Notes under the pieces: model-generated
Databases searched by the model: none
What the model was told of the DNA's origin: nothing
What the model saw: only the letters and a program-made list of their open reading frames with translations
Part shown: in pieces, positions 34,256 through 42,934 of the stretch
Position numbering within the stretch: position 1 is the stretch's first letter
How the letters are laid out: the number at the start of each line of letters is the position of its first letter
Source of the DNA: Bradyrhizobiaceae bacterium
GTDB taxonomy: Bacteria > Pseudomonadota > Alphaproteobacteria > Rhizobiales > Xanthobacteraceae
Length of the DNA stretch: 64,000 nt
Reading direction: 5' to 3'
Assembly (NCBI GenBank): GCA_003963145.1
Contig: RXJJ01000003.1
Span: 52,146-116,145, forward strand
Position numbers and translations under genes: made by a program

Positions 34256-35092
34256 CTAGCTGCCTTCGCCGCCCGGACGCCGCTTGCAGTTCGGCGTGCA
34301 GTTGTAAATATCACGCTCGTTGCCGCGGAAAACGGTGACGAGGCGATCGTCGGCATCACTGTTGTCGGGCTTGCCCGCACCTTTGTTGGCATCGACAAGG
34401 CTGCGCAGCGCCAGTGACAGCGTGCCGCTCTGGCGCGCACGGGTCAGGACTTCGGCCTGCCGCGGCTTCAATTCAAGCGTGGCGGTGCGACCGACCACGA
34501 CCTTCTGGCCGTTTTTTTCCTCGACCGTCTGGTCGATGGCCAGAACCCGCACATCACTGAGAATGATGTCCGAGGTGATAAGCTCGGGCGTGGTCGCGTT
34601 GGGATCGTTGTTCTTCTGCTTGCGGGAGAGCAGCACGTCCACACGGTCGTTGGGCAGGATGAAGCCACCGGCGCCGGTTTCCGGCGAGATTTCGGTGGAT
34701 ACGGCGCGCATGCCGGTCGGCAGGATCGCGGCCATGAAGCCGGAGCCGTCGCCCTTCACCAGCTTGTTTTCACGAACGGGCTCGCCGGCCATCATCGGCG
34801 AACGAACGATCGAACCGGTGAAATCCTTGATCGCATCGGCACGGTCGCTGCGGCGGATGAAATTCGAGCTTGCGGTTGTCGAGGGCCAGGCTTGCCACTG
34901 CAGGTCGTCGGGGGTGACCGTCTGGCCGAGCGGGATGTCGGACTTGGCGACCAGCACATCCGTCGTCTCCATGTGCGGAAGGGCGGGAGCCTGGATGACC
35001 ACCTGCCGCGGTTCCGAACCGCTCGCGAGGTAGGCGGCAACGCCGCCCGCCGCCAGGGCGATGGCGAGAACGATAATACGCGCCTTGTTCAT
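34256..35092 (-). CDS. cpaB: Flp pilus assembly protein CpaB
   Basis: The 278-aa protein has an N-terminal membrane helix (ARIIVLAIALAAGGVAAYLA) and a SAF-like domain around residues 44-110 (VLVAKSDIPLGQTVTPDDL), then an RcpC/CpaB domain with RVDVLLSRK. CpaB sits at the periplasmic side, linked to the secretin complex. Two cysteines near the C-terminus could pair. In most Tad loci it lies between cpaA and cpaC; here it is on the opposite strand, upstream of the pilin genes. Confidence 0.92.
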   Translation of the reverse strand: MNKARIIVLAIALAAGGVAAYLASGSEPRQVVIQAPALPHMETTDVLVAKSDIPLGQTVTPDDLQWQAWPSTTASSNFIRRSDRADAIKDFTGSIVRSPMMAGEPVRENKLVKGDGSGFMAAILPTGMRAVSTEISPETGAGGFILPNDRVDVLLSRKQKNNDPNATTPELITSDIILSDVRVLAIDQTVEEKNGQKVVVGRTATLELKPRQAEVLTRARQSGTLSLALRSLVDANKGAGKPDNSDADDRLVTVFRGNERDIYNCTPNCKRRPGGEGS

Positions 35093-35199
35093 ACGCTTTA
35101 CTCTCTACGCAACACCACGGCGAACGGCCGTTACACGGCTCACATGCCGATATGGCAAATCTGCCGTTAATTCATGAATGAACTGCAAACAAAGCCCGT

Positions 35200-36042
35200 T
35201 TAACTGCGCACGAGTTGCCGGAACGGATAGACCATCTGCCCCTCGATGCTGGCGGGAACAGCGTCGTTTTCCGCGCCGTAATTGTCGGGCAGTTCGCCCT
35301 CCGGCATGCGGAAGGTACCAAACATGATGTCCCAGACCGGAAAGGTGCCGGCGAAATTGGTGTCGCCGCCGCGATCGAGCGCGGTGTGATGCCAGCGGTG
35401 GAAAACCGGGGTCGCGATCACGTAGCGGAACGGCCCAAGCGTCCAGCTCAGATTGGCGTGGACAAAGGCAGAATGGAAAATCGTGAACGGTCCGACCCAG
35501 AGCATCACGTTCGGCGAAATGCCGGCCATGAGCAGAATGACGTCGACCGCGACCGTGCCCAGAAACAGGTTGGCGGGGTGAAACCGCGCCGCCGAAATCC
35601 AGTCGAGCTCCTCGGACGAATGATGGACCGCGTGATACTTCCAGAACCCGCCGCTGTGAAACATGCGGTGGGTCCAGTAGAGCAGGAAATCGGACACCAC
35701 CAGAAACAGGAGGGCCTGAACCCACAGCGGCAGCGTCGCCAGAGGCCCGTGGCCGTTGTCGTAGAACGCGATCAATCCGTCCGGATCCTTGATACCGAAA
35801 AATACCGAGGCACCGAGAACAAGAAGACCGATCCGCACCACGCGCGCCATCAGCGGGACGAAGAACCAGTAGCAGAGATCGGTCACCAGCTCTTTCTTGC
35901 GCCACCAGGGATTGCCCGGGTTGCACGCCCAGAAATAGGAAAGCACCGAGAACACCAGCGCGAGCACGATCGTCACCGGGACGATCTTCAGGATCGTCTC
36001 ACCCCACATATGAATAACTTCGAGAAACAGCGCGCCGGACAT
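35200..36042 (-). CDS. Sterol desaturase/fatty acid hydroxylase family membrane protein
   Basis: The 280-aa di-iron membrane oxygenase has several hydrophobic helices and the expected histidine clusters: HRMFH (125-129), HAVHH (137-141), His195 and HRWHH (215-219). These coordinate two irons used to hydroxylate or desaturate a lipid. The ATG at 36042 has an AGAGG ribosome site; a longer upstream frame is not convincing. It lies between cpaB and the pilin genes on the minus strand. The substrate is unknown; a membrane lipid or carotenoid modification is possible. Confidence 0.85.
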   Translation of the reverse strand: MSGALFLEVIHMWGETILKIVPVTIVLALVFSVLSYFWACNPGNPWWRKKELVTDLCYWFFVPLMARVVRIGLLVLGASVFFGIKDPDGLIAFYDNGHGPLATLPLWVQALLFLVVSDFLLYWTHRMFHSGGFWKYHAVHHSSEELDWISAARFHPANLFLGTVAVDVILLMAGISPNVMLWVGPFTIFHSAFVHANLSWTLGPFRYVIATPVFHRWHHTALDRGGDTNFAGTFPVWDIMFGTFRMPEGELPDNYGAENDAVPASIEGQMVYPFRQLVRS

Positions 36043-36376
36043 TGATGACCTCTGCGGAATTGCGAACCACCGCACGGGTGGCATTAACAACAGTGGTAAT
36101 CCGGCTGTGCTTAAGAGGCGATGAATCCAGCCGTGCCGGCCTCTGGAGAACTTCAAAAGTGCTTGCCGCATGCGCCCCGATGCTGTGACGAAAAGCGCGC
36201 ATGCAACTTAACGGCACATTTACCGTGAGTAGGAACAGCCAGAAACACCGGAGTTTACGCGATCGAGTTAACCGCGCTGCAATTCCTCCTCCATAAGTTC
36301 GGGCATGGCCACGGTGCATATTACACCTCTGGACCACCTTTAGTTCGACAGCCACGCCTATCCATGGAGTTATCTG
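36043..36376. other. 334-bp region upstream of pilA1
   Basis: This gap separates the divergent hydroxylase and pilin genes. Its last part shares the block tagttcgacagccac and the leader atggagttat with the region before pilA2, so the pilin promoter or leader was duplicated too. I find no sigma-54 motif and no small gene with convincing features. Confidence 0.5.
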
Positions 36377-36541
36377 ATGACCAAGCTCGTTGCTCGTTTC
36401 GTCAAGGACGAATCCGGCGCCACCGCGATCGAGTACGCTCTGATCGCTGCCGGCATCGCTCTGGCGATCATCACCGCAGTGAACACACTCGGCACCACGC
36501 TGAACACCAAGTTCGGCAACATCAACACCTCGCTCAAGTAA
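36377..36541 (+). CDS. pilA: Flp/Fap-type pilin, copy 1
   Basis: The 54-aa prepilin is a class IVb Flp pilin. The leader (MTKLVARFVKDESG) is cut after Gly14, and the mature end ATAIEYALIAAGIALAI has the Flp G/xxxxEY signature. It is polymerised by the Tad machinery encoded downstream. A ribosome site (GGAG) lies seven bases before the ATG. A strong terminator follows. It differs from copy 2 at four positions. Confidence 0.93.
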   Translation: MTKLVARFVKDESGATAIEYALIAAGIALAIITAVNTLGTTLNTKFGNINTSLK

Positions 36542-36560
36542 GCGATCCCGTGTTGTTCGA

Positions 36561-36592
36561 AAAAGAGGCTTCGGGAAACCGGAGCCTCTTTT
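36561..36592 (+). terminator. Terminator after pilA1
   Basis: The stem aaaagaggct...cggag...cctctttt with a gaaa tetraloop ends in T residues, 20 bases after the stop. The same hairpin recurs after pilA2. Confidence 0.88.
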
Positions 36593-36624
36593 GTTTTGCG
36601 TGTCACTGATCCCGGTTACCGTCT

Positions 36625-36759
36625 ATGAACCATACGCCCTCCAGGTCACGACCTTTCCCGCGCGCCGATCTGCCTGGCTTTGAACCGATGGGACTTGTCT
36701 GTGCCGCACTTTTCCTGTCCTGGGTGATGCTGGTCTGCCGGATTATCAGTTTCTGGTGA
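36625..36759 (+). CDS. Possible 44-aa single-helix protein between the pilin genes
   Basis: A short frame starts MNHTPSRSRPFPRADLPGFE and ends in a hydrophobic helix (GLVCAALFLSWVMLVCRIISFW). It lies after the pilA1 terminator with no clear ribosome site. The basic/proline N-terminus and clean terminal helix are protein-like, but the evidence is limited to composition. Confidence 0.35.
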   Translation: MNHTPSRSRPFPRADLPGFEPMGLVCAALFLSWVMLVCRIISFW

Positions 36760-36930
36760 GTGCGCTCTGCCGCTCCTTGCAAAAAGAACCAGATAGATAA
36801 GCATTTCACAGTCAAATTAACTGCGCGGAAATTCGGCAGCCCCTAGGTTCCAGCCGGCCACGATGAACACCTCAAGGCCGCCTCTAGTTCGACAGCCACC
36901 TACTCACCACGTCCCTCCATGGAGTTATGA

Positions 36931-37095
36931 ATGACCAAGCTCGTTTCTCGTTTCGTCAAGGACGAATCCGGCGCCACCGCGATCGAGTACGCTCTGATCG
37001 CTGCCGGCATCGCTCTGGCGATCATCGCCGCTGTGAACACGCTCGGCACCACGCTGAACACCAAGTTCGGCGACATCAACACCTCGCTCAAGTAA
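36931..37095 (+). CDS. pilA: Flp/Fap-type pilin, copy 2
   Basis: The 54-aa prepilin has the same processing site and helix as copy 1 (ESG / ATAIEYALIAAG). It differs at Ser6 for Ala, Ala33 for Thr and Asp48 for Asn, with further silent changes in the DNA. The ATG at 36931 has GGAG six bases upstream. Differences in both coding and flanking DNA show a real, older tandem duplication rather than an assembly artefact. It immediately precedes cpaA after its own terminator. Confidence 0.93.
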   Translation: MTKLVSRFVKDESGATAIEYALIAAGIALAIIAAVNTLGTTLNTKFGDINTSLK

Positions 37096-37114
37096 GCGAG
37101 ACCGTGTTGTTCGA

Positions 37115-37150
37115 GAAAGAGGCTTCGGGAAACCGAAGCCTCTTTCTTTT
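37115..37150 (+). terminator. Terminator after pilA2
   Basis: The stem gaaagaggcttcgg with a gaaa loop and its complement is followed by cttttttg. It would let most transcripts stop after the abundant pilin, with some reading into cpaA. Confidence 0.88.
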
Positions 37151-37281
37151 TTGCGTCACCCCCGGTTTCTCCCGCTCCTGGCATCGGCGGCACGGATCGT
37201 GAGCATCCGGTGAATTTCGTTTTACGATTGTTCACCTTCGCACTCTAGATTGGCCCCGTCCGCAACAGCCCCGGCCCTTTC

Positions 37282-37806
37282 ATGATCGTCGATCTTGCCC
37301 GTCTGTTCCTGTTTCCCGCGCTGATGGCATTTGCCGCAGCAAGCGACCTGTTCACGATGACCATTTCCAACAAGGTCTCGCTGGCCCTTATCGCAGGATT
37401 TTTCATCCTCGCCGTTCTGAGCGGCATGCCGCTCTCTGCCATCGCCATGCATACGGGCGCGGGGCTTGCCGTACTCGTCGTCGCCTTCACCTGCTTTGCG
37501 ATGGGCTGGATCGGTGGCGGTGATGCCAAGGTGGCGGCCGCGGCGGCGCTGTGGTTCGGCTTCGACCATCTGATGCCCTATCTGGTTTATGCCTCGCTGT
37601 TCGGCGGGGCTCTCACCTTCGCCATGATGCAGTTCCGCGAACTGCCGATCCCCTACGCGCTGGGGTCGCAGCACTGGCTATTGCGCCTTCACAGCAAGGA
37701 CAGCGGAATTCCCTACGGCATCGCGCTGGCGATCGGCGCATTGATGATCTACCCGCAGACCGACTGGATCACGGGAGTGGACCTCGCGCGCTTCGTGCTG
37801 CACTGA
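37282..37806 (+). CDS. cpaA: Prepilin peptidase CpaA
   Basis: The 174-aa A24-family aspartic peptidase is embedded in the inner membrane. The two catalytic aspartates are Asp22 (AASDLFTMTISNK) and Asp81 in GGGDAK, the GxGD motif. It cleaves the pilin and pseudopilin leaders after glycine. As usual for the CpaA/TadV form it lacks the N-methylase domain. It is the first gene of the rightward assembly operon. Confidence 0.93.
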   Translation: MIVDLARLFLFPALMAFAAASDLFTMTISNKVSLALIAGFFILAVLSGMPLSAIAMHTGAGLAVLVVAFTCFAMGWIGGGDAKVAAAAALWFGFDHLMPYLVYASLFGGALTFAMMQFRELPIPYALGSQHWLLRLHSKDSGIPYGIALAIGALMIYPQTDWITGVDLARFVLH

Positions 37807-37965
37807 GCGGCGGTTCCGGCGAACGCGGCCAGCGCGCAGCCAAGATCCGGAAACATCTCATTAACTCGATTTAGATACCGCTCATTAACCATGCTTTGAC
37901 GAATAGCTGGTCAAATCCCCTCACGGCGGGCGATCCGCCGCGACGTGAAGTGGGAAGTCAAGCGT

Positions 37966-39426
37966 ATGAAAACCTGCCATTTTGTGCGAACAAGCTTCGT
38001 CCGCGCGCTCTCATTCGCGGCAGTTTCGGCGCTCACCCTCAATCCCGCACTGTCGCCGGTGATCGCAAGCGATTATCGCGCCGAACCCGCGAACATCGCG
38101 ACGGGTGCTCTCAACGCCAAGCCGCTCGCGCTCGGAATCGGCAAGTCCATCGTTGTGGACCTGCCGCGCGAAGTGAAGGACGTGCTTGTCGCCGATCCCA
38201 AGATCGCCAACGCCGTGGTTCGCTCATCCCGGCGGGCCTATATCATCGGCGCCTCGGTCGGCCAGACCAACATTGTGTTCTTCGATTCCGAAGGTCAGCA
38301 GATTTCAGCCTACGATATCGCGGTGACGCGCGATCTCAACGGCATCCGCGCGGCGATCCGCCAGACCATGCCGCAATCGGACATTCAGATCGAAGGCCTC
38401 GGCGACGGCGTCGTGCTGACCGGCACGGCATCGAACCAGGCCGAAGCCCAGCAGGCAGTGGAATTCGCCGCGCGTCTGGTCGGCGGCATCGATCACGTCG
38501 TCAACAGCATCATCGTGCGCGGACGCGATCAGGTGATGCTGAAAGTGACCCTGGCCGAAGTCCAGCGCAGCATCATCAAGCAGCTTGGCGTCGATCTCAG
38601 CGCGAACCTGAACTACGGCACCGCGGTCGTGAAATTCAACAATGCAAATCCGTTCACCGCGCTCGGCCAGCCTCTTGTCGCCAATAACGCTCTCACGGGC
38701 AATTTCGGCAGCACCAACGGCGTGCCCTCGGTGACCGCAACCCTGCGCGCCATGGAAAGCGCCGGCGTGATCCGCACGCTGGCCGAACCGAATCTGACCG
38801 CGATTTCCGGTGAATCCGCGACCTTCATCTCCGGCGGCGAATTCCCGATCCCGACCGGCATCACCTGTCAAACCACATCGGCCGGCGGCAGCGGACCCTG
38901 TCAGCCTTCGATTTCCTTCAAGAAATTCGGCATTTCGCTCAATTTCACTCCGGTCGTTCTCACCGAGGGACGAATCAGCCTTCGCGTGCTGACCGAAGTG
39001 TCGGAAGTTTCGAACGACAATTCGGTGTCCATCAACGGACTGACCATTCCCTCGATCAAGACCCGCCGCGCCGAAACCACGCTGGAAATCCCCTCGGGCG
39101 GTTCGATGGCGATGGCGGGCCTGATTCAGGAACAGACCAAGCAGGCGATCAACGGTCTGCCCGGCCTTGCGCAGGTGCCGGTGCTCGGCACGCTGTTCCG
39201 CAGCCGCGACTTCGTCAACAACCAGACCGAGCTGATGGTCCTGGTCACGCCTTACATCGTGCGCGCCGTAGCGCAGAAGGATCTGTCGCGGCCGGATGAC
39301 GGCTTTGCCGAGGCATCCGATCCGCAGACCGTGCTGCTCGGCAACCTCACCCGCATTTATGGCGTGCCGCCGCGCGCCAATCGCGATCTGACCTATCGCG
39401 GCAAATACGGCTTCATCACGGATTGA
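37966..39426 (+). CDS. cpaC: Tad pilus outer-membrane secretin CpaC
   Basis: The 486-aa protein has a signal peptide, an N-terminal BON/N0-like domain (KSIVVDLPREVKDVLVADPKIANAV) and a C-terminal secretin domain (VPVLGTLFRSRDFVNNQTELMVLVTPYIV). It forms the outer-membrane ring through which the pilus emerges. The ATG at 37966 has a ggaag ribosome site; a GTG seven codons earlier is less likely. cpaB, which normally precedes it, is missing here. Confidence 0.93.
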   Translation: MKTCHFVRTSFVRALSFAAVSALTLNPALSPVIASDYRAEPANIATGALNAKPLALGIGKSIVVDLPREVKDVLVADPKIANAVVRSSRRAYIIGASVGQTNIVFFDSEGQQISAYDIAVTRDLNGIRAAIRQTMPQSDIQIEGLGDGVVLTGTASNQAEAQQAVEFAARLVGGIDHVVNSIIVRGRDQVMLKVTLAEVQRSIIKQLGVDLSANLNYGTAVVKFNNANPFTALGQPLVANNALTGNFGSTNGVPSVTATLRAMESAGVIRTLAEPNLTAISGESATFISGGEFPIPTGITCQTTSAGGSGPCQPSISFKKFGISLNFTPVVLTEGRISLRVLTEVSEVSNDNSVSINGLTIPSIKTRRAETTLEIPSGGSMAMAGLIQEQTKQAINGLPGLAQVPVLGTLFRSRDFVNNQTELMVLVTPYIVRAVAQKDLSRPDDGFAEASDPQTVLLGNLTRIYGVPPRANRDLTYRGKYGFITD

Positions 39427-39445
39427 GATCGGACAGGACCTATCG

Positions 39446-40189
39446 ATGACCAGACCTATCTCAAACCTCGCGACCGGCCTTCGCGCCGCAACCCTGCTGG
39501 CGATGCTTTCCGCGACACTTGGGGCGTGCACGCATCCCAGCCAGGAAGTGGAGATCGCGACCGGCGCGCTTCCGGGCGACTACCGCCTGCGGCACCCGAT
39601 CGTGATTCAGGAAGCCAGCAAGACGACGGAAATTTTCGTCGGCCGCCAGCGCGGCGGCCTGACATCGCCGCAGCGCGCCGACATCATCGGCCTGTCGCAG
39701 CAATGGCTGCGCGAGGGCACCGGCGCGATCATCATCGAAACCCCGGTCAATACGCCCAACGCGCGCATGGCCGCCGATTCGGCGCGTGAAGTGCGCGCGC
39801 TTCTCACCAGCGCCGGCATCCCGCCGCGCGGCGTGATCGTGCGCAGCTATCAGCCCATGGATCCGCGGCAGTTCGCGACCGTCCGTGTCAGCTATCCGCG
39901 CATCATGGCGGATGCCGGCCCCTGCGGCCTGTGGCCGGACGATCTCGGCCCTTCGATCAAGAACAAGAGCTATCTGGAAAACCGCGAGTATCACAATTTC
40001 GGCTGCGCCAATCAGCGCAACCTCGCCGCCATGGTGGATAACCCTGCCGATCTCGTGCAGCCGCGCGCGGAAACACCGTCGAACTCGACGCGCCGCACCG
40101 AAGCCTTCGAGAAGTATCGCAAGGGCACGACAACCGCGACGGATTATCCGGACGCCGACAAGGCCAAATTGAGCGAAACGGGCAAATGA
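39446..40189 (+). CDS. cpaD: Tad pilus lipoprotein CpaD
   Basis: The 247-aa protein has a lipoprotein signal ending in LGAC (Cys near residue 28) and the CpaD family segments DYRLRHPIVIQEASKTTEIFVG and CGLWPDDLG. It is thought to help insert or stabilise the CpaC secretin. Its stop overlaps the cpaE ATG by four bases (ATGA). Confidence 0.92.
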   Translation: MTRPISNLATGLRAATLLAMLSATLGACTHPSQEVEIATGALPGDYRLRHPIVIQEASKTTEIFVGRQRGGLTSPQRADIIGLSQQWLREGTGAIIIETPVNTPNARMAADSAREVRALLTSAGIPPRGVIVRSYQPMDPRQFATVRVSYPRIMADAGPCGLWPDDLGPSIKNKSYLENREYHNFGCANQRNLAAMVDNPADLVQPRAETPSNSTRRTEAFEKYRKGTTTATDYPDADKAKLSETGK

Positions 40190-41445
40190 TCAGCTACGCA
40201 CAACAGAATATGGACGGCGATCAGGTCGCCATGGCGGACGAGCACATCGCTCCGGCTCCGCGCGTCTCCGTCCAGGCGTTTTGCGAAACCGTCGAAACCG
40301 CCGCCGCCGTGCAGGCAGCCGGCGAGGACCGCCGCCTCGGCAAGGCGCATCTCAAAATCCAGATGGGCGGCATGGCCGCTGCCATCGAGGCCTATCGCAC
40401 CGCGCCGACGCCGAACGTGATCGTTCTGGAAACCGAGGGCCGCGGCGACATTCTGGGCGGCCTCGACCAGCTCGCCGCCGTTTGCGATGCAGGCACCCGC
40501 GTCGTCGTGATCGGCCGCGTCAACGACGTGACCCTTTACCGTGAACTGGTGCGGCGGGGCGTCAGCGATTATCTGATCGCGCCGGTCGCCCCGCTCGACA
40601 TGGTCCGCTCGATTTGCGGATTGTTTTCCACGCCAGAGACCAAGGCCGTCGGCCGGATCGTTGCCATTGTCGGCGCCAAGGGCGGTGTCGGCGCTTCCAC
40701 CATCGCGCATAATGTGGCCTGGGCCATCGCCCGCGATCTCGCGCTCGATTCGGTCGTCGCCGACCTCGATCTCGCCTTCGGAACCGCCGGCCTCGACTAC
40801 AATCAGGACCCGCCGCAGGGCATCGCGGATGCGGTGTTCTCTCCCGATCGCGTCGATACCGCGTTTCTCGATCGTCTGCTGTCGAAATGCACCGACCATC
40901 TCAACCTGCTCGCCGCCCCGGCGACGCTGGATCGTGTGTACGATTTCGGCACCGAAGCGTTCGACGCGATCTTCGACACCCTGCGGACGACCATGCCCTG
41001 CATCGTGCTCGACGTGCCGCATCAATGGTCGGGCTGGACGCGCCGCGCCCTGATTGGCGCCGACGACATCTTGATCGTCGCCGCGCCGGATCTCGCCAAT
41101 CTGCGCAACGCCAAGAACATGTACGACATGCTCAAGGCGGCGCGCCCCAACGACCGGCCGCCGCTGTACTGCCTCAATCAGGTCGGCGTGCCCAAGCGCC
41201 CCGAAATCAACACCGGCGAATTCGCCAAGGCCATCGAAAGCCAGCCGATCGTCTCGATCCCGTTCGAACCGCAGATTTTCGGCTCGGCTGCCAATAACGG
41301 CCAGATGATCGCGGAGATCGCCGCCAATAACCGCATCACTGAAATGTTTCTGCAGATCGCCCAGCGCCTGACCGGACGCGGCGAGACGAAAAAGAACCGC
41401 AGTTCGTTCCTGTCTCCGCTGCTCGGAAAGCTGCGGGCCAAGTAA
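40186..41445 (+). CDS. cpaE: Tad pilus localisation ATPase-like protein CpaE/TadZ
   Basis: The 419-aa protein has an N-terminal receiver-like region (about 50-145) and a C-terminal ParA/MinD-type ATPase with the deviant Walker A AKGGVGASTIAHN near residue 165. The switch region has VVADLDLAFG. In Caulobacter and Aggregatibacter this protein places the pilus apparatus at the pole. It is coupled to cpaD and followed by cpaF after 20 bp. Confidence 0.93.
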   Translation: MISYAQQNMDGDQVAMADEHIAPAPRVSVQAFCETVETAAAVQAAGEDRRLGKAHLKIQMGGMAAAIEAYRTAPTPNVIVLETEGRGDILGGLDQLAAVCDAGTRVVVIGRVNDVTLYRELVRRGVSDYLIAPVAPLDMVRSICGLFSTPETKAVGRIVAIVGAKGGVGASTIAHNVAWAIARDLALDSVVADLDLAFGTAGLDYNQDPPQGIADAVFSPDRVDTAFLDRLLSKCTDHLNLLAAPATLDRVYDFGTEAFDAIFDTLRTTMPCIVLDVPHQWSGWTRRALIGADDILIVAAPDLANLRNAKNMYDMLKAARPNDRPPLYCLNQVGVPKRPEINTGEFAKAIESQPIVSIPFEPQIFGSAANNGQMIAEIAANNRITEMFLQIAQRLTGRGETKKNRSSFLSPLLGKLRAK

Positions 41446-41465
41446 GTATCGCGTGAGGTATTATC

Positions 41466-42923
41466 GTGTTTGGTAAGCGCACCGGAGGAGACACCGACGT
41501 CCGGACATCGCCGCCTGTGAGCAGGCCCGATGCCGCGCCGGCGCCGCGCGCTCCCGCAGCCACCCCTGCGGTCGCTTCGCCGCCGATAGCCCCGACCCGC
41601 GCGCCACCCCCGCCGATCGCTTCCGAAAGCCGGCGCTCCGACAATTATTATGAGGTCAAGGCGACCATCTTCGGCGCGCTGATCGAGGCCATCGATCTCG
41701 CGCAGCTCGCCAAGCTCGACGCCGAATCGGCGCGCGAGGAAATCCGCGATATCGTCAACGAGATCATCGCGATCAAGAACATCGTGATGTCGATCGCCGA
41801 GCAGGAAGAACTGCTCGACGATATCTGCAACGACGTTCTCGGTTACGGACCGCTCGAGCCGCTGCTGGCGCGCGACGATATCGCCGACATCATGGTCAAC
41901 GGCGCCGGCACGGTCTTTATCGAAGTCGGCGGCAAGATTCAGAAAACCGGCATCCGCTTTCGCGACAACCAGCAGCTTCTCAATATCTGCCAGCGCATCG
42001 TCAGCCAGGTCGGCCGCCGCGTCGACGAATCATCGCCGATCTGCGACGCCCGCCTCGCCGACGGTTCCCGCGTCAACGCCATCGTGCCGCCGCTGGCCAT
42101 CGACGGCCCCGCGCTCACCATCCGCAAATTCAAGAAGGACAAGCTGACGCTCGATCAGCTCGTCAAATACGGCTCGATCACGCCCGAAGGCGCGCAGATC
42201 CTGCAGATCATCGGGCGTGTCCGCTGCAACGTGCTGATCTCCGGCGGCACCGGTTCCGGCAAAACCACGCTGCTGAACTGCATGACGAACTACATCGACC
42301 ATGACGAACGCGTCATCACCTGCGAGGACGCCGCCGAACTTCAGCTGCAGCAGCCGCATGTGGTGCGCCTCGAAACCCGCCCGCCGAACATCGAGGGCGA
42401 GGGCCAGGTGACGATGCGCGATCTTGTCCGCAACTGCCTGCGTATGCGCCCCGAACGCATCATCGTCGGCGAAGTCCGCGGACCCGAAGCGTTCGATCTT
42501 TTGCAGGCGATGAACACCGGCCATGACGGTTCGATGGGCACGCTGCATGCCAACAACCCGCGCGAAGCGCTGTCGCGCTGCGAATCCATGATCACGATGG
42601 GCGGCTACTCGCTGCCCTCGCGCACCATCCGCGAAATGATCTGCGCCTCCATCGACGTCATCATTCAGGCCGCGCGCCTGCGCGACGGTTCGCGCCGCAT
42701 TACCCACATCACCGAAGTGATGGGCATGGAAGGCGATACCATCATCACGCAGGATCTGTTCGTCTTTGATCTGATGGGCGAAGACATCAACGGCAATGTT
42801 CTCGGCCAGCATCGCTCGACCGGTATCGGACGGCCGCGCTTCTGGGACCGGGCCCGCTATTTCGGTGAGGAAAAACGGCTCGCCGCGGCGCTCGACGCCG
42901 CCGAAGCTCCCGACCCCCATTAG
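41466..42923 (+). CDS. cpaF: Tad pilus secretion ATPase CpaF/TadA
   Basis: The 485-aa type II/IV secretion ATPase powers pilus extension and retraction. The Walker A motif is [13 protein letters not shown] near residues 260-272, with the His box and [13 protein letters not shown] further on. A proline/alanine-rich N-terminus (about 1-55) precedes the conserved domain. The start is a GTG at 41466. Confidence 0.95.
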   Translation: MFGKRTGGDTDVRTSPPVSRPDAAPAPRAPAATPAVASPPIAPTRAPPPPIASESRRSDNYYEVKATIFGALIEAIDLAQLAKLDAESAREEIRDIVNEIIAIKNIVMSIAEQEELLDDICNDVLGYGPLEPLLARDDIADIMVNGAGTVFIEVGGKIQKTGIRFRDNQQLLNICQRIVSQVGRRVDESSPICDARLADGSRVNAIVPPLAIDGPALTIRKFKKDKLTLDQLVKYGSITPEGAQILQIIGRVRCNVLISGGTGSGKTTLLNCMTNYIDHDERVITCEDAAELQLQQPHVVRLETRPPNIEGEGQVTMRDLVRNCLRMRPERIIVGEVRGPEAFDLLQAMNTGHDGSMGTLHANNPREALSRCESMITMGGYSLPSRTIREMICASIDVIIQAARLRDGSRRITHITEVMGMEGDTIITQDLFVFDLMGEDINGNVLGQHRSTGIGRPRFWDRARYFGEEKRLAAALDAAEAPDPH

Positions 42924-42934
42924 GAGCCGTGAGG

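Noticed and set aside
36377-37095. Pilin duplication as an assembly error
   Set aside because: The copies differ in coding sequence, spacing and flanks, so they are distinct loci.
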